A DNA stretch of 64,000 nt from Strongyloides papillosus (taxonomy: Eukaryota > Nematoda > Chromadorea > Rhabditida > Strongyloididae): assembly GCA_005656395.1 (NCBI GenBank), contig SRSI01000031.1, positions 62,001 to 126,000 on the forward strand, given 5' to 3'. The position numbers and the translations under genes are program-made. Under the pieces are notes generated by a model, which saw only the letters and a program-made list of their open reading frames with translations, made no database searches and was not told the origin of the DNA. Position 1 is the first letter of the stretch, and each line of letters starts with the position of its first letter. Below, piece by piece: positions 61,301 to 64,000 of the stretch.

Positions 61301-61677
61301 CAGGTGCAATGCATGGGGACGATTTAATAAATATTTTCGGAATTCCATTTAGACATCCTGAGAAATATAAATGCAAAGATAGTAAAGAAAAAGAAAAAAA
61401 TGCAGATTGTATTGATAATGTAGAAGAAGAACAAAAATATTCTGAAAAAGTTATGTGGGCAATCGGTAATTTTTCAAAAAGTGGTCAAATAAAAACAGGA
61501 TGGGAAAAAGCAAAGGTTAGTAATTTAAAAGCCTTTATTTTTAATGGAACCTCAAGTTTTGAAAAAAGAAAACACAAAAATTTTAGACCAAAAACATGCG
61601 ATGAATTATATAATCTTATAATGCAATCTATAAAAAGAAAAATGGAAGAAATGAAGAGTAAAAAAAAATTAAATTAA
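58361..61677 (+). CDS. Secreted type-B carboxylesterase (acetylcholinesterase-like)
   Basis: Predicted 596-aa alpha/beta hydrolase in three exons: 58361-58465, 59868-61179 and 61304-61677. Exon 1 encodes the signal peptide (MKLFFILLFSITRTLC). The family marks appear in order: GVPYAHPPLDFYRFEPP, SCLKFNMWVP, the oxyanion HGGSW, nucleophile Ser 215 (FGTSSGAS, for FGESAGA), Glu 351 (ADEATFF, for NEGTFF) and His 476 (GAMHGDDLINIFG). The full Ser-Glu-His triad is present, so it should hydrolyse esters. Thr replaces Glu in GxSxG, a common change among non-cholinesterase members. The C-terminus is Lys-rich and lacks a tail Cys for tetramers, so it is likely a soluble monomer. Cholinesterase-like esterases are expanded in Strongyloides. 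The first intron is 1402 bp, exceptional for this window. Confidence 0.92.
58466..59867. other. Unusually long first intron of the esterase
   Basis: GTAAGT donor and TTTTTTAG acceptor. No open frame or transposon end is recognised inside. It could contain an unseen alternative exon or be inflated by decayed repeats. Confidence 0.6.
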
Positions 61678-61678
61678 A

Positions 61679-62528
61679 TCCCGTTTTATGAGTCAATCAG
61701 ACATTGGAGGTACAACTAAAAATTTTACTTCCCATTTTTATTTCTGATATAACATTAAAACTGTTTATTTGTTTAAATACATCTTTATATACAATATGAT
61801 AGTCATAATTTTTTATAAACAATATGTGACATTATAAGAAATTAAAGCTAATAGATATATGACAATTTCATTAATAAAAAGAGAAACAAAAAAATAGTAT
61901 GTTGACAAATTTTTTCAGCTTGAAACTTTAAGATACAGCGGCTGCAGTGAGTCAAATTTAAAAAAATCGATTTTTACAAGTTTGCGGTAAATAGATTTCT
62001 TTAAACAATTTATGTTTCTAGGGGTAATTTTTTGTAAAAAAACGAATGAGCATATCTTCAGCTTCATAAATTTACGTCTTTATTGTTTTTCGGAATTTTT
62101 TTTAGTTCTTCCAATCTTTGAGCACAAAAAATCGCATGTTCTCACTATGCTCATTCAATTTCTCATGTAATTTTACATCAAAATTCATAAAAAAAGCAAA
62201 ATAAAAAGTGTAAATCATTGTGCTCTTGAATTTCAGTACAAAAATAAGAAAATCGTATGTTTCCATTATGCTCATTCGTTTTTTCATAAAAAATCACTCC
62301 TAGAAACAACATTTCTTTTTAAAAAAACTTTATTTACCAGAAACTTATAAAATTAATTTTCCCTACTTCGTATTACTGCTGCTGTTGTATCTCAAAATTT
62401 TAAGCCGAACAAATTTACCAACATACATTTTTTAGTTGCTCTTTTTATCAATAAAATAAAAATGGGAGGTAAAATTTTTAGTTGTACAAAATTTTTAAAA
62501 AATGTTCAATTGACTCAAAACGGAATTT
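61679..62528. mobile_element. Fold-back element of about 850 bp
   Basis: The left end (CCGTTTTATGAGTCAAT at 61681, then ACAACTAAAAATTTTACTTC) is repeated in inverted orientation at the right end (AGTTGT, ATTGACTCAAAACGG up to about 62524). Inner matches include ACGAATGAGCAT, GGTAAAT and TTTCTAGG. The arms are about 250 bp or more, and the left arm carries about 130 bp extra at about 61742-61870. The core holds two copies of a GAATGAGCATA-AACAT-CGATTTT unit on the minus strand (about 62114-62160 and 62240-62285). It has no coding capacity. It begins 1-2 bp after the esterase stop codon. Confidence 0.8.
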
Positions 62529-62875
62529 GAATAATTAATAATCATTAAGTTTTATAAATATAAAGTATTTAATGATAAAATGAATATGATACAATTGAGC
62601 AAATACACATTAAAAAAGTATAAAAGAACAAATATCCAATATATAAGCATTTTTCATGATATTGTTGAAATGCTCAATGTCTTAAAGACCATTTTATTTT
62701 CAGGCATTTTTGAATATATTCATATAGTATCATTGGTAAAAATTTTTTAAAGAATATTTTTCTTTTTGTCCACAAAACAATTTAATCACAGTAAAAAAAA
62801 TTAATTTAATGGAAGTATGAACACTAGCTCAAATGAGGCTTGTGTACATAATCCTAAGTTCTCCATCCATAAAGC
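62529..62875. other. Short AT-rich stretch
   Basis: 3' side of the Cys-rich peptide gene. Nothing else is seen. Confidence 0.4.
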
Positions 62876-63100
62876 CTACATTTTGAAGCGAGTGATATTA
62901 TAACATTCACAAAAACCTCTGTTAATAAGAAATAGAAAACTCTCATTATTCACACATTCTGCAGAACTTTTGCATAATTTTTCGCAAATCTCTTTATCAC
63001 AATGATACCATAATTTTACAACCTTAGAAACTAACTTTGTATCACAAAAAACGTTGATATTAAGAACAGCTAAAGTTAAAATAATATAAATAATCTTCAT
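62876..63100 (-). CDS. Secreted six-cysteine peptide with CS-alpha-beta spacing
   Basis: Single-exon 74-aa precursor. Residues 1-19 are a signal peptide (MKIIYIILTLAVLNINVFC). The mature part of about 55 residues has six Cys at 34, 39, 43, 49, 64 and 66, spaced C-x4-C-x3-C-x5-C-x14-C-x-C. The CxxxC plus CxC arrangement is the signature of the cysteine-stabilised alpha-beta fold found in invertebrate defensins, nematode ASABF/cremycin-type antimicrobials and channel-acting peptides. The helix would lie around EICEKLCKS. Family and activity are inferred from spacing alone. It lies next to the secreted esterase and fold-back element. Promoter motifs are not evident. Confidence 0.65.
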   Translation of the reverse strand: MKIIYIILTLAVLNINVFCDTKLVSKVVKLWYHCDKEICEKLCKSSAECVNNESFLFLINRGFCECYNITRFKM

Positions 63101-64000
63101 TTCTTAAAGACAAATGTCATAATTTTAAATATTGGAAATGTCTTATATACTATTAAAATTAAATATATAATAAGAAAAAAGCTTTTAAGAATTGTATAAT
63201 AAACATATAAAAATTATATAATATTGAATTAGAAGTTTTTTCAGCTTTTTTTACATAAAATATTCAAAAATATACATTGATCATAAAAATTTAAAATAAA
63301 AAAATTTATTTCAGTATATTTATATGGTTTTTAATAAAAAAATTAATAATAAAACATTTAGAAAAAAAAGGACAAATTTTAATAGTTCTTCATAAAATGC
63401 AATAAAATATTAAACGACAAAAGAATGCTGTAAAAGAAGTAAATATGAGTTTGGAGCATAATTTTTCCCATATTTTTTTCAAGGTATATATTTTTGAAGT
63501 TTTTAAAGTACTGCAACTCTTATTATATCTTGATATTTTAGATGATATCTTTCTCGTATTAGAGTCCAATTTCCTATAATATTTTATAAAATACACTATT
63601 AGATTTCAATTTAATATAAAGTTGTTAACGTTTTTAACAAAAATCATTCTTTTTGACAATCCATTGTCAGAAACAATTTGAGAAATTCCAGAATAATAAT
63701 AATGAAAAGGAATAATTATTTAACCACACAAAGTATTAGTAATTAATAAAAATGTTACTTTAGTTTTTTTATTTTTTTAAATCAAGATATTAAAAAGTTT
63801 ACATTATTTTTGTGAACACAAATGTATAATGTTCTATAACTTTTTCATAAAAGTGATCTTGAAAGAAAATATAAAAATATGCTAACCCATCATATAAGCA
63901 AAATTCCTTAAAAAAAGCATTTATAATAATTTGAATTATTGAAACGTATTAATAAAATATTCCTTAATATGTTAAAAAATGAAATTTATAAAAACGCTTA
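63101..64000. repeat. Right edge, paralogous to the esterase upstream region
   Basis: No gene. From about 63600 the sequence parallels 56900-57120 and then 57880-57930 (AAAATCATTCTT, TTATTTAACCA-ACAAA, ATTAGTAATTA, TTTATAATAATT-GAA-TATT), skipping the transposon at 57210. The duplicated block is cut by the window edge. Confidence 0.65.

Noticed and set aside
62102..62287. 61-codon minus-strand frame with MSIMETYDFLIF
   Set aside because: It lies within the core of the fold-back element and arises from its internal repeated unit.
1..64000. CRISPR array, bacterial operons, riboswitches
   Set aside because: This is nuclear nematode DNA with introns; no regularly spaced repeats of that kind are present.
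1..64000. tRNA, rRNA or spliced-leader RNA genes
   Set aside because: I scanned by eye for tRNA B-box-like motifs and GC-rich structured blocks and found none convincing. A covariance-model search would be needed to exclude them.

Overview
The window is nuclear DNA of a nematode, most likely from the Strongyloides/Parastrongyloides clade. The evidence is very high AT content, mostly short introns (about 40-130 bp) with GTAAG donors and TTTTAG/TTTCAG acceptors, nematode-type gene families, and tandem copies of astacin proteases near a cholinesterase-like carboxylesterase, two families known to be expanded in Strongyloides. The genus is inferred from content, not from an alignment. All multi-exon models were joined by hand at splice sites that keep the frame.

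Left part (1-10.2 kb): a FoxA/PHA-4-type forkhead gene (minus) lies between long gene-free stretches of 3.7 and 4.2 kb, as expected for a developmental regulator. A small secreted thrombospondin type-1 protein follows. 11.9-22.9 kb is gene-dense: a DEG/ENaC subunit with Cys-rich N-terminus, a convergent FAHD1-type hydrolase, a six-exon receptor guanylate cyclase, a four-TM protein, an unidentified multi-exon gene, an Ig-like membrane-anchored protein and a tiny conserved-looking ORF.

23.1-24.9 kb is a small graveyard. It holds decayed pieces of a SEH1-type nucleoporin and of a CTP:phosphocholine cytidylyltransferase on the same strand, with a broken small secreted ORF between them.

26.8-38.7 kb: a HAD hydrolase, an unidentified acidic coiled-coil protein, a cathepsin B-like protease with a membrane anchor, an IVNS1ABP-type BTB-kelch protein and a FERM protein.

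39-64 kb is repeat-rich and accessory-like: an LTR-like segment, a nested mariner/MITE, four astacin copies head-to-tail on the minus strand (three intact, one dead), a 902-bp element with long inverted repeats, an 887-bp dead mariner, a second LTR-like segment, a 643-bp TA-flanked element, a secreted carboxylesterase with a complete Ser-Glu-His triad, a fold-back element touching its stop codon, and a six-cysteine secreted peptide with CS-alpha-beta spacing. Sequence upstream of the esterase is repeated at the right edge, which suggests another esterase copy just beyond the window.

The genes do not form one pathway. The secreted proteases, esterase and Cys-rich peptide on the right look like a host- or environment-facing set that grew by local duplication among transposons.
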